Origin: an uncultured Eubacteriales bacterium
GTDB taxonomy: Bacteria > Bacillota > Clostridia > Oscillospirales > Oscillospiraceae
Reading direction: 5' to 3'
DNA: 64,000 nt
Assembly (NCBI GenBank): GCA_900545495.1
Contig: UQZJ01000011.1
Coordinates: 23,328-87,327 of the forward strand
Positions within the stretch are counted from its first letter, which is position 1. Every line of letters starts with the position of its first letter. The translations under genes and the position numbers were made by a program. This document shows positions 8,826 through 17,421 of the stretch, piece by piece. A model generated the notes under the pieces. It had not been told where the DNA came from. It made no database searches and saw nothing but the letters and a program-made list of their open reading frames with translations.

Positions 8826-8826
8826 C

Positions 8827-8864
8827 AAAAAAGAACTCTGACCGACAGGTCAGAGTTCTTTTTA
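8827..8864. terminator. Bidirectional terminator between lgt and the NlpC/P60 gene
   Basis: Stem with GAACTCTGACC / GGTCAGAGTTC, GACA loop, A tract on the left and T tract on the right, serving the converging genes. Confidence 0.9.
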
Positions 8865-8872
8865 TACGAGGC

Positions 8873-9907
8873 TCAGAAGCGGCGTCCGCCCACAAAGTTG
8901 CGGCTGTAATAGTTGGTGTTCAGAGAGGAGACACACACGCAGTAGCCGTTGCCGGTGGAGGACGAGGCGTGGATGAACTGATCATCGCCCACATAGATGC
9001 CCACATGGGAGGCGGGGTAGCTGCCGTCGGAGAAAAATACCAGATCGCCGGGCTGCAGCTCGCTGCGGCTGACATAGGTGCCGTACTTCAGCTGGGGGGT
9101 GGCGCCGTGGGGCAGGGAGATGCCCAGCTGGTTATACACATACATGGTAAAGCCGGAGCAGTCGAAGCCGCTGGGGGAGGCGCCGCCGTAGACATAGGGT
9201 ACGCCCAGATACTGATAGGCGATGCTGACGGCGGAGCTGCCGGAGCTGCTGGGGGGGACAGAGGAGACATTGTCATTTGCAGCGGAGCTGCCGGTATCCT
9301 CTGCCGGCAGGGAGGTACCCAGCGTCACATACTGCTGGGCCACATAGCCGTTGGTGCCGTTATAGGACACGGCATACCAGCTGCCGCTCTGCGTCAGCAC
9401 GGTGACAGCGGTACCCTTGGACAGGGTAGCCAGAATGGAAGAGGAGGTGTTGGCGTCGCTGCGGAGCCGGACGTCCGAGGCGTTGATCACGCCGTCGCCC
9501 AGCGTTTTGCCGGAGCTTGCCGCGGCGGTCAGCTGCGCGGCGGCCTTTGCTTTGGCCTCCGCCTCTGCTTTTGCCTTAGCTTCCGCCTCCGCCTTGGCCT
9601 TAGCCTCCGCTTCCGCCTTGGCCTTCGCTTCCTCCTCCAGCCGCGTCACGGTGGCAACGGCGGCCTCCATCGCGTCCGGGGCGGCCGGCGTCAGCGCGGC
9701 GCACAGTGCCGCGCCGGAGGTCAGACCGGAGCCTGCTGCACTGACCAGATTGGAGGAGGCGGAGGGCAGGGGGACGGATGCGTGCAGGGGAATGGCATAG
9801 GCTACCGGCATCATTGTTTCCTTGACCCGTCCGTTGAGGACGGTGAAGCCGGTAACGGCGGATATCATCATAACGGCGGCCAGCGCCGCGATCAGAATGC
9901 GTTTCAT
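8873..9907 (-). CDS. Secreted SH3b-NlpC/P60 cell-wall hydrolase
   Basis: A 344-residue probable peptidoglycan endopeptidase. It has an N-terminal signal/anchor helix (about 3-24), a low-complexity Ala/Lys/Glu coiled coil of ten-residue repeats (about 91-123), a bacterial SH3 domain (about 138-197), a Ser-rich linker, and a C-terminal NlpC/P60 domain with Cys250 in DCSGF, His301 in SHVGIY and His313. The ATG at 9907 follows the upstream gene by 4 bases, so the two are co-transcribed; a start at 9958 would lie inside that gene. NlpC/P60 enzymes usually cut the D-Glu to diamino-acid bond of stem peptides. Confidence 0.9.
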   Translation of the reverse strand: MKRILIAALAAVMMISAVTGFTVLNGRVKETMMPVAYAIPLHASVPLPSASSNLVSAAGSGLTSGAALCAALTPAAPDAMEAAVATVTRLEEEAKAKAEAEAKAKAEAEAKAKAEAEAKAKAAAQLTAAASSGKTLGDGVINASDVRLRSDANTSSSILATLSKGTAVTVLTQSGSWYAVSYNGTNGYVAQQYVTLGTSLPAEDTGSSAANDNVSSVPPSSSGSSAVSIAYQYLGVPYVYGGASPSGFDCSGFTMYVYNQLGISLPHGATPQLKYGTYVSRSELQPGDLVFFSDGSYPASHVGIYVGDDQFIHASSSTGNGYCVCVSSLNTNYYSRNFVGGRRF

Positions 9908-9911
9908 AGGC

Positions 9912-10211
9912 TTACAGCTTTCCGGCCAGCGCCCGCTCCAGCCAGATGGTGCCGACATCCATAGCGGCGTACAGGCTGTCCTTCTCGGACTTCTTCACCA
10001 CCCGGTCACGGGAGCGAAGATCGGGGTCCGTCAGCTGCAGCTGCACGGACACGCGGGTGGCCACGTCCATGTCCTTCTCCTTCTTGGTGTCGAGGATCTG
10101 GAACATTACGATATATTTATCGGCCATGCTGCCGTAGTAGATCAGATTGTCCACCCGGCGCAGGGGATGATTTTTATAAACAAGGCCTTCGCCTTTTTTC
10201 ACGTCTGCCAT
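9912..10211 (-). CDS. Small conserved-looking protein of unknown function
   Basis: This 99-residue soluble protein is not recognised. It is rich in charged residues, with a predicted beta-strand core (LIYYGSMADKYIVMFQIL) and a C-terminal amphipathic helix. It has a good promoter, a GGAGG 7 bases before the ATG at 10211, and codon use like its neighbours, so it is a real gene. The next gene in the operon is the NlpC/P60 hydrolase, 4 bases downstream, but no shared function can be read from the sequence. An upstream extension of the frame crosses the promoter and is rejected. Confidence 0.75.
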   Translation of the reverse strand: MADVKKGEGLVYKNHPLRRVDNLIYYGSMADKYIVMFQILDTKKEKDMDVATRVSVQLQLTDPDLRSRDRVVKKSEKDSLYAAMDVGTIWLERALAGKL

Positions 10212-10244
10212 GAAAGTACCTCCATTGAAAAACTTTGTAACCGA

Positions 10245-10273
10245 ATTGTAACACATCCGGCAGCGGCTGTCAA
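10245..10273 (-). promoter_or_regulatory. Promoter of the small protein / NlpC-P60 operon
   Basis: On the minus strand, TTGACA (10273-10268) and TACAAT (10250-10245) are 17 bp apart, about 35 bases before the start codon. Confidence 0.82.
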
Positions 10274-10329
10274 CGCGCACCGGTAGGAAAAATTCGGAAA
10301 ATGCCGTTGGAACGGGGAAAACAGGCGCA

Positions 10330-10365
10330 AAAAATGCCGCACGGCATAGCCGCGCGGCATTTTTG
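10330..10365 (-). terminator. Terminator after ireB
   Basis: Stem built on ATGCCGC/GCGGCAT with an A tract and a T tract on opposite sides, placed just past the ireB stop at 10375. Confidence 0.8.
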
Positions 10366-10374
10366 TCACAGCCT

Positions 10375-10620
10375 TTACAGCTCCAGATAGCTCTTGACCA
10401 GCACCTGCAGCAGCTCATCCCGGTCGATCTTGCAGATCAGCGTCCGGGCGGAGTTGTGGTTGGTGATGTAGGTGGGATCCGCCGACAGGATGTAGCCCAC
10501 GATCTGGTTGATGGGATCGTAGCCCTTCTCCTTCAGGGATTCGTAGACGGTGGTCAGGATATAGTGGACCTGTTGATCCTTATCCTCAGCCGCGTTGAAC
10601 TTTCTGGTGTAATCGTCCAT
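10375..10620 (-). CDS. ireB: IreB-family regulatory phosphoprotein
   Basis: An 81-residue protein of the UPF0297/IreB family (YESLKEKGYDPINQIVGYILSADP signature region). In Enterococcus IreB is a substrate of the Ser/Thr kinase IreK and affects cephalosporin resistance; elsewhere it often accompanies a RuvX-like Holliday junction protein, which is not found here. The ATG at 10620 is preferred over 10638. The promoter would place the transcript start near 10645, removing the AAGGAG that would serve 10638, while an AAAGGCGG serves 10620. Confidence 0.88.
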   Translation of the reverse strand: MDDYTRKFNAAEDKDQQVHYILTTVYESLKEKGYDPINQIVGYILSADPTYITNHNSARTLICKIDRDELLQVLVKSYLEL

Positions 10621-10651
10621 ATTGGCACCGCCTTTCATCTATATGCTCCTT

Positions 10652-10680
10652 AGTATACGCCTTCTCCCGCTTTCTGTAAA
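10652..10680 (-). promoter_or_regulatory. Promoter of ireB
   Basis: TTTACA (10680-10675) and TATACT (10657-10652) on the minus strand, 17 bp apart. Confidence 0.7.
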
Positions 10681-10718
10681 GAGGGAAAAAGCGCCGGTGC
10701 CGGAAAACGGGGGCTGGT

Positions 10719-13163
10719 TCAGCGGGAGCGGAGCTCCGCGCCGAAGCGCTTGGACAGCTTTTTCAGCACGGAGTTGGCCACCTCCTCGATCTCGGCGGAG
10801 GTCAGGGTCTTTTCCGTGGAGCCGATGGTCAGCCGCGCCGTCAGGGACTTCTTGCCCGCCGGCACCTGCTTGCCCCGGTACTCGTCCACGAAGGACGCGC
10901 CGTGGAGCAGGGGGTTCTTCACGCCCTCGATGGTCTCGGCCACGTCCGCCCACTTCACCTCGCCGTCCAGCAGGAGGGAGATGTCATAGTCGGTCATGGG
11001 ATACTCCGCCAGATGGGTGAAGGTGTTGGTGCGGGAGCGCAGGGGTACCAGCGCGTCCTGATCCAGCTGGAACAGCATGACGTTGACGTTCTTGATGCCG
11101 CAGGCCATGGACACCCGCTTACTCAGCAGGGCCAGATCGCCGATGCGTTCCTCACCCAGATAGATGTTGAGCCACACCACCTCGTCAGCCCACACGGGCT
11201 TTTCCACCTGCCGGAAGTCATAGCGCTCCATGTGGGTATAGCGGGGCATCATCTCCACCACACCCTTGGCCTTGCGGAACAGAGCTGCCACGTCCTTGCC
11301 GGCGGACACGAAAGCGCCGGCCACGTTCTTACGCTGGGAGGGCAGCTTTTCCCGGGGATCGTAGGGGGTGGTGTAGTCCGTGTCGTGGAACACCTGCGCC
11401 GTCTCAAAGATGGCGAAATCACCGTAGTACCGCTCGTTCTTGGCCACCGCCTTGCACAGGTTGGGCAGCAGGGAGGAGCGGATAAAGCGCTCGGAGGGAG
11501 ACGGCGGGGTGGACAGCGCCAGAATGCCGTCAGTGCTCTGGAGGATGGCGTTGACATACGACTCCTCCATCCACGGGTAGCTGAAGATCTCCTGCATCCC
11601 GCAGCGGACGGCCAGATATTCCTTGATGTGGCGCTCCAGATCCTTGTCCAGCTGGTTGATAGCGCCGTCGAAGGAGGTGGTGATGGGCTCGGCCTCGAAG
11701 TTCTCGTAGCCGTACATCCGGGCGACCTCCTCCATGATGTCGGCCTTAATGGACACATCGCCGGTGGAGCGCCAGGTGGGTACCACCACGTGCATATTGT
11801 CGCCGTCGAAGGACAGCTGGAAGCCCAGCGGCGCCAGCTTGGCGGTGATGTCCTCCGGTGTCAGGGTCTTGCCCAGACGGCGCTCCAGCCAGCTGACAGG
11901 CACGTCGATCTCCGCCTTTTGCAGCGGCACGGGATAGTAGTCGGCAAGGCCGGTGACCTGCATATCGGGATACAGCTCATGGAACAGCTGCATGGACAGG
12001 TCGAAGGCCTGGTCGCAGCGCTCCGGGTCGATGGCCTTTTCATACCGGGCGGAGGCCTCGGTGCGGTTGTCGTACCGCAGGGCGGTGCGGCGGATGCCGG
12101 CGGCCTGGAAGTTGGCGATCTCCAGAATGACCTTACTGGTGGTGGGGAGGATGGAGTCCTTGACGCCGCCCATGACGCCCGCCAGACCCACGATGCCCGC
12201 ATCGTCGGCGATGGTCAGATCGTCGGTGCTGAGGGGCAGTTCCTTGCCGTTGAGCAGCGTCAGCGTTTCGCCCGCTTTGGCGCGGCGAACGATGATGTGC
12301 CCGGCGATGTGGTCGGAATCATAAGCGTGGGAGGGCTGACCGGTGGCCAGCATCACATAGTTGGTGATATCCACCAGCGCGTTGATGGGGCGCATGCCGG
12401 TTTTCCAGATCCGCACCTGCATCCAGTAGGGAGCGGGCTTGACGCAGACGTTTTCGATCTGCGTGCCGGTCATGCGCGGGCAGCGCTCCGCATCCTCCAC
12501 GGTGACGCGGAACCCGGCGGTGTTCTCCACGTTCCGGTCGAAGCGGGGGAACTCCGCCATGGGCAGGTGGTACAGCGCCGCCAGCTCCCGGGCGATGCCG
12601 TAGTGACCCCACAGGTCGGGGCGGTTGGTCATGGATTTGTTGTCGATCTCCAGGATGATATCGTTGAGATCCAGCGCGTCGGCTAGCGGTGTGCCGGCGG
12701 GCGCGTCAAAATCGCTGAGGTCGAGGATGACGGCCTCCCCGTCGGTGGGGAACAGGTCGGCAAGGCCGATCTCCACGGCGCCGCAGATCATGCCATAGCT
12801 GTCCACGCCCCGGAGCTTGCTCTTTTTGATCTCCACCGGCTCGCCCTCGCCGTGCCAGCGGCAGACGGAGCCGGGCAGCGCCACCGCCACCTTCATGCCG
12901 TCGCGGAGGTTGGTGCCGCCGCAGACGATCTCCTTGATGTCGCCGCCGCCGATGTCGGTGCGGCAGATACGCAGCTTATCCGCGTTGGGGTGGGGCAGGA
13001 CCTCCTTGATCTCACCCACCACCATATCGTGGAACGAAGCGCCCAGATCGACGGCGTCCTCCACCTCCACGGTGGACATGGTCAGGTCATAGGCCAGACG
13101 CTTCAGATCCATATCCTCCGGCAGCTTTACATAGTCCCGGATCCAATTCAGTGATACTTTCAT
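10719..13163 (-). CDS. pheT: Phenylalanyl-tRNA synthetase beta subunit
   Basis: An 814-residue editing and tRNA-binding subunit of the PheRS heterotetramer. Domain order reads as an EMAP-like tRNA-binding domain (about 40-150), the B3/4 editing domain (about 210-360), B5 (about 400-470), a catalytic-like core, and the C-terminal ferredoxin-fold anticodon-binding domain (about 720-814). Length is normal. It follows pheS by 18 bases with GGGAGGGG before its ATG, and so shares the T-box-controlled transcript. Confidence 0.97.
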   Translation of the reverse strand: MKVSLNWIRDYVKLPEDMDLKRLAYDLTMSTVEVEDAVDLGASFHDMVVGEIKEVLPHPNADKLRICRTDIGGGDIKEIVCGGTNLRDGMKVAVALPGSVCRWHGEGEPVEIKKSKLRGVDSYGMICGAVEIGLADLFPTDGEAVILDLSDFDAPAGTPLADALDLNDIILEIDNKSMTNRPDLWGHYGIARELAALYHLPMAEFPRFDRNVENTAGFRVTVEDAERCPRMTGTQIENVCVKPAPYWMQVRIWKTGMRPINALVDITNYVMLATGQPSHAYDSDHIAGHIIVRRAKAGETLTLLNGKELPLSTDDLTIADDAGIVGLAGVMGGVKDSILPTTSKVILEIANFQAAGIRRTALRYDNRTEASARYEKAIDPERCDQAFDLSMQLFHELYPDMQVTGLADYYPVPLQKAEIDVPVSWLERRLGKTLTPEDITAKLAPLGFQLSFDGDNMHVVVPTWRSTGDVSIKADIMEEVARMYGYENFEAEPITTSFDGAINQLDKDLERHIKEYLAVRCGMQEIFSYPWMEESYVNAILQSTDGILALSTPPSPSERFIRSSLLPNLCKAVAKNERYYGDFAIFETAQVFHDTDYTTPYDPREKLPSQRKNVAGAFVSAGKDVAALFRKAKGVVEMMPRYTHMERYDFRQVEKPVWADEVVWLNIYLGEERIGDLALLSKRVSMACGIKNVNVMLFQLDQDALVPLRSRTNTFTHLAEYPMTDYDISLLLDGEVKWADVAETIEGVKNPLLHGASFVDEYRGKQVPAGKKSLTARLTIGSTEKTLTSAEIEEVANSVLKKLSKRFGAELRSR

Positions 13164-13181
13164 TTCAGCACCCCTCCCTCA

Positions 13182-14219
13182 TCAATGGAATTGCTCAAGG
13201 AACCGCAGATCGGCGCTGTGGAACAGGCGGACGTCGTCCACGCCGTAGCGCATCATGACCAGACGGTCCAGACCGATGTTGACATAGAAGCCGGTGTACT
13301 CGTCGGGGTCGAGGCCCGCGGCCTTCAGAACGTTGGGATGGGGCGTGCCGCCGGGCATGACCTCGATCCAGCCCACGTGCTTGCACACGCTGCACCCCTT
13401 GCCGCCGCAGACCAGACAGCCCATGTCGATCTCGAAGCCCGGCTCCACGAAGGGGAAGAAGCCGGCGCGCATCCGCACCGGAACGTCCCGGCCGAACACC
13501 TTGCTCAGGATGCTCTTGATCATCACCTTGCCGGAGGCGAAGGTGAAGTCCTTGTCCACGATCAGCGCCTCATACTGGAAGAAGGCGCGCTCGTGGCGGG
13601 CGTCCGTCGTCTCGTTGCGGTACACCTTGCCGGGGTACACAAAGCGGTAGGGGGGCTTGTGGGTCTGCATATAGCGGACGGAGCCGCCGGTCAGGTGGGG
13701 GCGCAGGCACAGCTTGTCCCAGCACTCGCCCTTGTCGTGTCCGGCCAGCCAGTAGGTGTCCATGCTCTCGCGGGCGGGGTGGTTGGGAGGGAAGTTCAGA
13801 TTGTCGAAGCCGAACAGCTCGCTGGTGATGTCGTCCTCCTCGTAGATCTCAAAGCCCATGGAGCGGAAGGCGTCGTTCAGGTCGTAGCACATCTGTGTGA
13901 TGGGGTGCAGACCGCCGCTGGGGGGCAGTATGCCCGGCACGGAGATGTCGAAGTCGGGGTCCACCTCGGACGCCTTCATCTTCAGCTCATTGCGGCGCGC
14001 ATCCAGCAGCTCGGTGAGCTGGGCCTTGGCCTGGTTCACCGCCTTGCCCATCTCCGGACGCAGGGACACGTCCAGCTTGGGCAGCTCCTTCAGCAGCTCT
14101 GTCAGGCTGCCCTGCTTGCCCAGCAGCAGCGCCTTGATCTCCTGCAGCTCCGTCTCGGAGCGGACGGCCTCGATCTTGGCTTTGCCCTCGGTGAGCAGCT
14201 GTTCCAGTTTTTCCTTCAT
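13182..14219 (-). CDS. pheS: Phenylalanyl-tRNA synthetase alpha subunit
   Basis: The 345-residue catalytic subunit of PheRS charges tRNA-Phe. It has an N-terminal coiled coil (about 1-90), then the class II core including FRSMGFEIYEEDDI, the TNHPARES-like FPPNHPARESMDTYW motif, and the C-terminal GLDRLVMMRYGVDDVR motif 3 arginine. The ATG at 14219 is preceded by AGGAGG. A longer open frame reaching 14411 runs through the T-box leader and is not coding. Confidence 0.97.
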   Translation of the reverse strand: MKEKLEQLLTEGKAKIEAVRSETELQEIKALLLGKQGSLTELLKELPKLDVSLRPEMGKAVNQAKAQLTELLDARRNELKMKASEVDPDFDISVPGILPPSGGLHPITQMCYDLNDAFRSMGFEIYEEDDITSELFGFDNLNFPPNHPARESMDTYWLAGHDKGECWDKLCLRPHLTGGSVRYMQTHKPPYRFVYPGKVYRNETTDARHERAFFQYEALIVDKDFTFASGKVMIKSILSKVFGRDVPVRMRAGFFPFVEPGFEIDMGCLVCGGKGCSVCKHVGWIEVMPGGTPHPNVLKAAGLDPDEYTGFYVNIGLDRLVMMRYGVDDVRLFHSADLRFLEQFH

Positions 14220-14261
14220 ATTGTGTGAGTCCTCCTTTTGAGAGTTTCGTTTTGGGGATAA

Positions 14262-14510
14262 AAAAACACCTTTCATCCCACATGACATGGGACGAAAGGC
14301 GACGCTTCCGTGGTACCACCCAGCTTCGCGGACAGTGTCCGCGCACTCGTTTCCCGGTAACGGAGGATGATCCGGCCGCGCATTTCCTCGCGGCAGCTCC
14401 CGGGCGAACACTGCGATGTATCTCAGGCCGGCTTGCAGCCGGTGGCCGGCCCTCTCTTGGAGATGCGTCTACGCAGATCTTCCCGTTCATGGCTTTTTGT
14501 CGTATGCATA
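14262..14510 (-). promoter_or_regulatory. T-box riboswitch, tRNA-Phe specific
   Basis: Leader of pheST on the minus strand. The conserved T-box sequence GGGTGGTACCACG lies at 14321-14309 and is followed by a strong terminator (arms at 14299-14269, then a T7 run). In stem I, GGG/CCC and CTGCG/CGCAG pairs enclose an internal loop whose 3' side contains TTC (14408-14406), the phenylalanine specifier codon. Uncharged tRNA-Phe should stabilise the antiterminator and turn pheST on. Confidence 0.93.
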
Positions 14511-14512
14511 CA

Positions 14513-14541
14513 CTTATACCACACGGGGAATGAACTTGCAA
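14513..14541 (-). promoter_or_regulatory. Promoter of the pheST operon
   Basis: On the minus strand, TTGCAA (14541-14536) and TATAAG (14518-14513) with 17-bp spacing, just upstream of the T-box leader. Confidence 0.75.
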
Positions 14542-14584
14542 GCACTTTTTTCCCACTGTGCGGCGAAAATAGCAGAAATGGCGA

Positions 14585-14603
14585 TTGACAAATGTGATAT
14601 ACT
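14585..14603 (+). promoter_or_regulatory. Extended -10 promoter of nnrD
   Basis: TGaTATACT (14595-14603) is an extended -10 element; the nearby TTGACA at 14585 is only 7 bp away and too close to act as a standard -35 for it. Confidence 0.45.
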
Positions 14604-14633
14604 GAACAAAAAATACGAAAAGAAGTGACTGCC

Positions 14634-15488
14634 ATGCTGACGCTGGACGCCGCCTATGTGCGCGCCGCCCTGCCCCGCCGCGACCCGGAGGGTCACAAGG
14701 GGGATTTCGGAAAGGCCTATGTGCTGGGCGGCAGCGTGGGCTACACCGGCGCGCCGGTATTCTGCTCCCGCGCCGCCGTCCGCTCCGGCTGCGGACTGGT
14801 CTTTCTGGGCGTCCCGTCCGACATCTGGCAGGTGGCGGCGGTGAAGTCCGATGAGGCCATGCCCCATCCGCTGCCGTCGCTGGACGGAAAGCTGTGTCTG
14901 TCGGCGGAGGAGGACATCCGCCGCCGCGCCGCCGGGTGCGATGCCGTGGCTATGGGCTGCGGCATGGGACGCAGCGAGGAGAGCGACGGGCTGGTGCGCC
15001 GCCTGCTGACGCTGGAGCAGCCGCTGGTGCTGGACGCCGATGGCATAAACGCGCTGGAATGGCATATAGATGAGTTGTCCCGCCGCCGCGGTCTTGTGAC
15101 GGTGCTGACGCCCCACGAGGGGGAGTTCTCCCGCGTGGGCGGCGACGTGAGCCGGGGCCGGGAGAGCGGTGCGGCGGCCTACGCCGCGCGCCGGGGCGTC
15201 TATCTGGTGCTGAAGGGTCACCGGACGGTGATCGCCACGCCGGACGGACGGCTGGCGGTGAACACCACCGGCAATGACGGCATGGCAAAGGGCGGCAGCG
15301 GCGATATCCTCACCGGCATGACCGCCAGCCTGCTGGCGCAGGGCATGGAGCCGTTTGCTGCCTGCTGCTGCGCCGTATGGCTCCACGGCCGGGCCGGCGA
15401 TCTGGCCGCGGCGGAGAAGGGACGGCGGGGCATGACCCCCGGCGACCTGTTAGAGAAGCTTCCCTATGCGTTGAAAGAGGTGGAGTAG
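14634..15488 (+). CDS. nnrD: ADP-dependent NAD(P)H-hydrate dehydratase
   Basis: A 284-residue ribokinase-like repair enzyme that dehydrates damaged (S)-NAD(P)H hydrates back to NAD(P)H, consuming ADP. The C-terminal TTGNDGMAKGGSGDILTGM region carries the family Asp of GSGD; LDADGINAL and LTPHEGEF are also typical. The NnrE epimerase domain, often fused N-terminally, is absent. The ATG at 14634 has an AAGAAG about 9 bases upstream; a GTG at 14625 has no site. It opens a likely operon nnrD, lipoprotein, alr. Confidence 0.92.
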   Translation: MLTLDAAYVRAALPRRDPEGHKGDFGKAYVLGGSVGYTGAPVFCSRAAVRSGCGLVFLGVPSDIWQVAAVKSDEAMPHPLPSLDGKLCLSAEEDIRRRAAGCDAVAMGCGMGRSEESDGLVRRLLTLEQPLVLDADGINALEWHIDELSRRRGLVTVLTPHEGEFSRVGGDVSRGRESGAAAYAARRGVYLVLKGHRTVIATPDGRLAVNTTGNDGMAKGGSGDILTGMTASLLAQGMEPFAACCCAVWLHGRAGDLAAAEKGRRGMTPGDLLEKLPYALKEVE

Positions 15489-15519
15489 CGGAGAGCCTTC
15501 CTAAAAAGGAGGGAGAGCT

Positions 15520-16092
15520 GTGAACAAGATCATATGGCCGCTGCTGCTGTGCGCCGTCCTGTGCGGCTGCGGCCGCGGGGAGACGGGCAACGCCGTGCAG
15601 GAGCAGTACAGCACGCTGGAGACGGCGCGGCTGGAGGCGGAGGTCACCAGCCACACGTCCACGGACAGCCGGACGTTCACCCTGCTGTGCAGCTACGACG
15701 CGGACGGGGACGCCGTCACCACCGTCACCGCCCCCGGCGAGCTGGCGGGACTTACCGCCGTGGTATCGGGGACAGATATGACACTGAGCAGCGAGGGGCT
15801 GCAATTACCGGCGGGGGCGTCGCTGGATATCTGCCCGGCCAACTGCCTGCCCTACCTGCTGCGGGCGCTGGCGGACGGGTACGTGCTGGAGCAGAGCAGC
15901 GAGGCGCTGGACAACACGCCCTGCCTGCGTCTGGCGCTGGACACCACCGCCCCCGGCGGCGGAAAGGTGCTGTGCGCCGTCTGGCTGGACGCGGAGGGGC
16001 TTTTCCCGCGGTACGCGGAGTTTTCACGAAATGAACAGGTGGTGCTGACAGTGAAGCTGCTGGCGTTCACCTGTACCACATCGGAGGGATAA
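15520..16092 (+). CDS. Putative lipoprotein, unknown function
   Basis: A 190-residue protein with a signal peptide ending in lipobox LCGC (Cys17). The mature part alternates short beta-like segments and resembles small outer-surface lipoproteins that use an N-terminal LolA-like or immunoglobulin-like fold, but no family is recognised. The GTG at 15520 follows an AAAGGAGGG. The gene sits between nnrD (31 bases away) and alr (2 bases away), a position where Clostridia often encode an outer-membrane-lipoprotein-carrier-like protein. Function unknown. Confidence 0.75.
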   Translation: MNKIIWPLLLCAVLCGCGRGETGNAVQEQYSTLETARLEAEVTSHTSTDSRTFTLLCSYDADGDAVTTVTAPGELAGLTAVVSGTDMTLSSEGLQLPAGASLDICPANCLPYLLRALADGYVLEQSSEALDNTPCLRLALDTTAPGGGKVLCAVWLDAEGLFPRYAEFSRNEQVVLTVKLLAFTCTTSEG

Positions 16093-16094
16093 AC

Positions 16095-17264
16095 ATGGAG
16101 TCTACACTGAGGAGAACATGGGCGGAGATCGATCTGGACGCGCTGGCTTACAACTACCATGCGCTGCGGCGGCGCGTAGGCGCGGATGTAAAGTTTCTGG
16201 GGGTGGTGAAGGCCGACGGCTACGGCCACGGCGCCGTGCAGGTCTCCCGCACCTTACAGACGCTGGGCGCGGACTATCTGGCGGTGTCCAGTCTGGACGA
16301 GGCCATGGAGCTGCGGGCGGGGGGCATCACCATGCCCATCCTCATTCTGGGGCATACGCCCCGGGAGCAGGTGAAGAACCTCATTGACCTGCACATCACC
16401 CAGGCGGTGTCCTGTCAGGCCAAGGCGCTGGAGTACAGCCAGGAGGCGGTGCGCTGCGGCGGGGAGCTGACCGTCCACATCAAGGTGGATACCGGTATGT
16501 CCCGGCTGGGCTATCTGGTGTCCGGCGGACACTTCGGCACCGGCACGGCGGATATCTGCGCCGCCTGCGGCCTGCCGGGTCTGCGGGCGGAGGGTATCTT
16601 CACCCACTTCGCCGTGGCGGACGAGCCGGATGCGGACAGCGCCGCCTATACCCGCGCCCAATTCGACCTGTTCCGCCGGGTGGTGGACGAGGTGGAGCGG
16701 CAGCGGGGACAGCGCTTCACCATCCGTCACTGCGCCAACTCCGGCGCTGTGGCGTCCTATCCGGAGACGTATCTGGACATGGTGCGCCCCGGCATCCTGC
16801 TGTACGGCTGCGGCGATCTGGCGGCGGAGCTGGGCCTGCGCCCGGTGATGCGCCTTAAGACCACCGTCAGCACCATCAAGACCTATGAGCCGGGGACGGA
16901 CGTCAGCTACGGGCGGCAGTACACCACGCCCCGCACCACCCGTATGGGCGTAGTGCCCTACGGCTATGCCGACGGTTTTTTCCGCTGTCTCAGCGGCAAG
17001 TGCCGGTTCGCCGCTAAGGGCGGTGACGCTCCCCAGCGGGGACGCATCTGCATGGATATGTGCATGGTCGACCTCACCGACCTGCCGGAGGTGCAGGTGG
17101 GGGACGAGCTGGAGATCTTCGGACACACCCATCCGGTGGAGGAGCTGGCCAAGCTGGCAGGCACCATCTCCTATGAGCTGACCTGCGCCGTCAGCAAGCG
17201 GGTGCCGCGGGTGTACCTGCAAAACGGGCAGGAGGTGGAAAAGGAGCTGCTGCTCCGGTTCTGA
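16095..17264 (+). CDS. alr: Alanine racemase
   Basis: PLP enzyme interconverting L- and D-alanine for peptidoglycan. The 389-residue protein has the PLP lysine in VVKADGYGHG (Lys39) and the second catalytic tyrosine in the region around DVSYGRQY. An N-terminal TIM barrel and C-terminal beta domain are of normal length. It starts 2 bases after the lipoprotein gene and is followed by a MazF-type gene, as in Bacillus, where a ndoAI antitoxin gene lies between the two; here no antitoxin gene is present. Confidence 0.95.
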   Translation: MESTLRRTWAEIDLDALAYNYHALRRRVGADVKFLGVVKADGYGHGAVQVSRTLQTLGADYLAVSSLDEAMELRAGGITMPILILGHTPREQVKNLIDLHITQAVSCQAKALEYSQEAVRCGGELTVHIKVDTGMSRLGYLVSGGHFGTGTADICAACGLPGLRAEGIFTHFAVADEPDADSAAYTRAQFDLFRRVVDEVERQRGQRFTIRHCANSGAVASYPETYLDMVRPGILLYGCGDLAAELGLRPVMRLKTTVSTIKTYEPGTDVSYGRQYTTPRTTRMGVVPYGYADGFFRCLSGKCRFAAKGGDAPQRGRICMDMCMVDLTDLPEVQVGDELEIFGHTHPVEELAKLAGTISYELTCAVSKRVPRVYLQNGQEVEKELLLRF

Positions 17265-17421
17265 CGGTACGCCACGCCCTGTATCCGCATAAGATACAAC
17301 GGGCGAAACAAAACCGGGATTTACGGACGCGCAAGGGTATAAATTCCGCGGCTGCGTGGGACAATGGAAGTGACCTGAGGACATATCCCTCCGGTACTTC
17401 TTGCGGCGGAGTGTGAACTTT

